NCBI RefSeq assembly: GCF_005491705.1
Contig: NZ_CP028092.1
Location: 3,720,001-3,784,000, forward strand
DNA length: 64,000 bases
From: Pontibacter sp. SGAir0037
Lineage (GTDB): Bacteria > Bacteroidota > Bacteroidia > Cytophagales > Hymenobacteraceae
Direction: 5' to 3'
Position numbers and translations under genes: made by a program
The notes under the pieces: generated by a model
Seen by the model: only the letters and a program-made list of their open reading frames with translations
Told to the model about the DNA's origin: nothing
Databases searched by the model: none
Shown here: positions 62,910 to 64,000 of the stretch, piece after piece
How the letters are laid out: every line of letters begins with the position of its first letter
How positions within the stretch are numbered: the stretch's first letter is position 1

Positions 62910-64000
62910 ATGAACAAGTTACGTAAGATACTATTGGGCTGCTATGGCCTTGCCTTCCTGCTGACTTCACCTGCAGCAGCGCAAACTGCTTTTAGCTGCG
63001 CAGAGGCAAGGGTAAACACAGTGCAGCGAAAAGCCATTGCTACTCCCGGGCACGTAAAGCGCATGAACCAGTATGATGTAGGTTTTTATAAGCTCGACCT
63101 GCAACTGGAGCGAAACAGCCGTTCTGTAGCAGGAAGCGTTACCACAATAGCTAAGCTCACCAACAGCCAGTTAGATACCTTTGCGTTTGAGCTTCACCCT
63201 AACTTTGAGATACTTTCTGTGGTAGTGAACGGGGAGCCACAGCAGTCTGTTTCCAACGATCAGCAGGGCAACATTTCTGTGAAGCTTTCTACACCTATTG
63301 TAGCTCCTGCAGAACTGACAGCAGTTATCACTTACAGCGGAACAGCCCCGTCCGGAGCAAATGCAGCTATTGGCAATGGCTTTAACACAGCCACAGAGCC
63401 TGTATGGGGAAACCAGGTAACCTGGAGCCTGAGCGAGCCTTATGCTGCCTATGAATGGTGGCCCACCAAACAGGTGCTTACTGATAAAGCCGATTCTGTG
63501 CACGTTTTTGTAACAACCAGTGCCGACAATAAAGCAGGTTCTAACGGGCTTCTGACCAATACAGTACCTTTGTCTGATAACAAGGTGCGCTACGAATGGA
63601 AGTCGAAATACCCTATTGCGTACTACCTTATTTCTGTAGCTGTTTCTAATTATGAGGAGTACCTTATTTATGCTAACCCAGCCGGAGTTCCTGCCCCCAT
63701 TCCTGTGCTTAATTATATATACCGTGGCGGTGCATTAAATACCTACAGAGCTGAAATAGACCTCACGACACCATTGATAGAATTTTTCTCGGAACTCTAC
63801 ATTTTATATCCTTTTGCCAGAGAAAAGTACGGCCATAGCATGGCACCCATAGGAGGAGGTATGGAACACCAGACTATGACCACCCAAAGCACCTTTACGT
63901 TTACACTTACAGCACACGAGCTCGCTCATCAATGGTTTGGCGATCATGTAACCTGCGCCTCCTGGGAAGACATCTGGCTTAATGAAGGTTTTGCTTCATA
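62910..64000 (+). CDS. Secreted M1-family metallopeptidase (partial, N-terminal part)
   Basis: An aminopeptidase N-type zinc protease cut by the right window edge after 363 codons. Signal peptide about 1-24 (LLGCYGLAFLLTSPAAAQ). The N-terminal beta domain is present (VGFYKLDLQLERNSRSVAGSV). The catalytic site is complete: GGMEHQT exopeptidase motif, HELAHQWFGDHV with His336, Glu337 and His340, and third zinc ligand Glu359 in WLNEGFAS. It keeps the classical HELAH form, in contrast to the HEVGH of the other M1 gene in this window. The C-terminal helical domain, and possibly a sorting domain, lie beyond the edge. Confidence 0.93.
   Translation, partial: MNKLRKILLGCYGLAFLLTSPAAAQTAFSCAEARVNTVQRKAIATPGHVKRMNQYDVGFYKLDLQLERNSRSVAGSVTTIAKLTNSQLDTFAFELHPNFEILSVVVNGEPQQSVSNDQQGNISVKLSTPIVAPAELTAVITYSGTAPSGANAAIGNGFNTATEPVWGNQVTWSLSEPYAAYEWWPTKQVLTDKADSVHVFVTTSADNKAGSNGLLTNTVPLSDNKVRYEWKSKYPIAYYLISVAVSNYEEYLIYANPAGVPAPIPVLNYIYRGGALNTYRAEIDLTTPLIEFFSELYILYPFAREKYGHSMAPIGGGMEHQTMTTQSTFTFTLTAHELAHQWFGDHVTCASWEDIWLNEGFAS

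Overview
The window looks like chromosomal DNA of a Bacteroidota member, most likely order Cytophagales and close to Hymenobacteraceae (Pontibacter-like). This rests on several signs: a SusC/SusD pair, a secreted hydrolase ending in a type IX secretion sorting domain, a complex I operon with a very short NuoG, promoters of the TTTG-N19-TAnnTTTG type, and an ECF sigma factor paired with an envelope-spanning protein. No tRNA, rRNA, CRISPR array or complete insertion sequence was seen. Genus is inference; no marker gene was compared.

Layout. 1-11 kb: the N-terminal part of a monomeric isocitrate dehydrogenase (cut by the window edge), a secreted SGNH esterase, a degenerate dienelactone-hydrolase-like protein, endonuclease V (nfi), a 541-bp inverted-repeat-bounded cassette carrying a GxxExxY (PD-(D/E)XK-type) gene, clpB, a SpoIIAA-like protein, a yeast-type cytosine deaminase, and an exported Gfo/Idh/MocA oxidoreductase with a lactonase lipoprotein. 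11-20 kb: a HupE/UreJ membrane protein, an M1 metallopeptidase, a type II NADH dehydrogenase, an ArsR-type regulator, a YjjG-type nucleotidase and pruA. 20.5-35.5 kb: all 14 complex I genes in order nuoA-N, split into nuoA-J and nuoK-N by an opposite-strand lipoprotein gene; a terminator after nuoJ and a candidate promoter before nuoK suggest two transcription units. 35.6-45.2 kb, all on the minus strand: a small lipoprotein, a possible 40-residue membrane peptide, a probable dual-membrane anti-sigma/beta-barrel protein with its ECF sigma factor, YkvA, aroE, a DUF368 (PopT-type) transporter, phosphosulfolactate synthase, a TPR protein, an NAD-dependent epimerase and a CpsB/YwqE-type PHP phosphatase. 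45.4-50 kb: acyl-CoA dehydrogenase, the rpsU-xerC-hpf group and metK. 50-56.7 kb: a visibly AT-richer stretch with a PAP2 phosphatase, an unrecognised secreted protein and a susCD pair. 56.7-64 kb: an S9 peptidase, an amidase, a MOSC protein, a TraB/GumN protein and the first part of a second M1 metallopeptidase.

How the genes fit together. The core theme is respiration and carbon oxidation: isocitrate dehydrogenase, P5C dehydrogenase and acyl-CoA dehydrogenase feed electrons, and both proton-pumping complex I and the non-pumping NDH-2 can oxidise NADH. A second theme is secreted or periplasmic breakdown of peptides and amides (two M1 peptidases, S9 peptidase, amidase) beside a susCD importer.

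The most unusual features are (i) the GxxExxY gene inside 44-bp near-perfect inverted repeats, one of which supplies the stop codon of nfi; (ii) the sigma/anti-sigma pair in which one protein appears to span both membranes; (iii) a set of exceptionally long perfect hairpins (20 to 40 bp arms) at gene ends, two of them overlapping coding sequence; and (iv) a perfect 20-bp hairpin with a T-rich tail that contains the xerC start codon.
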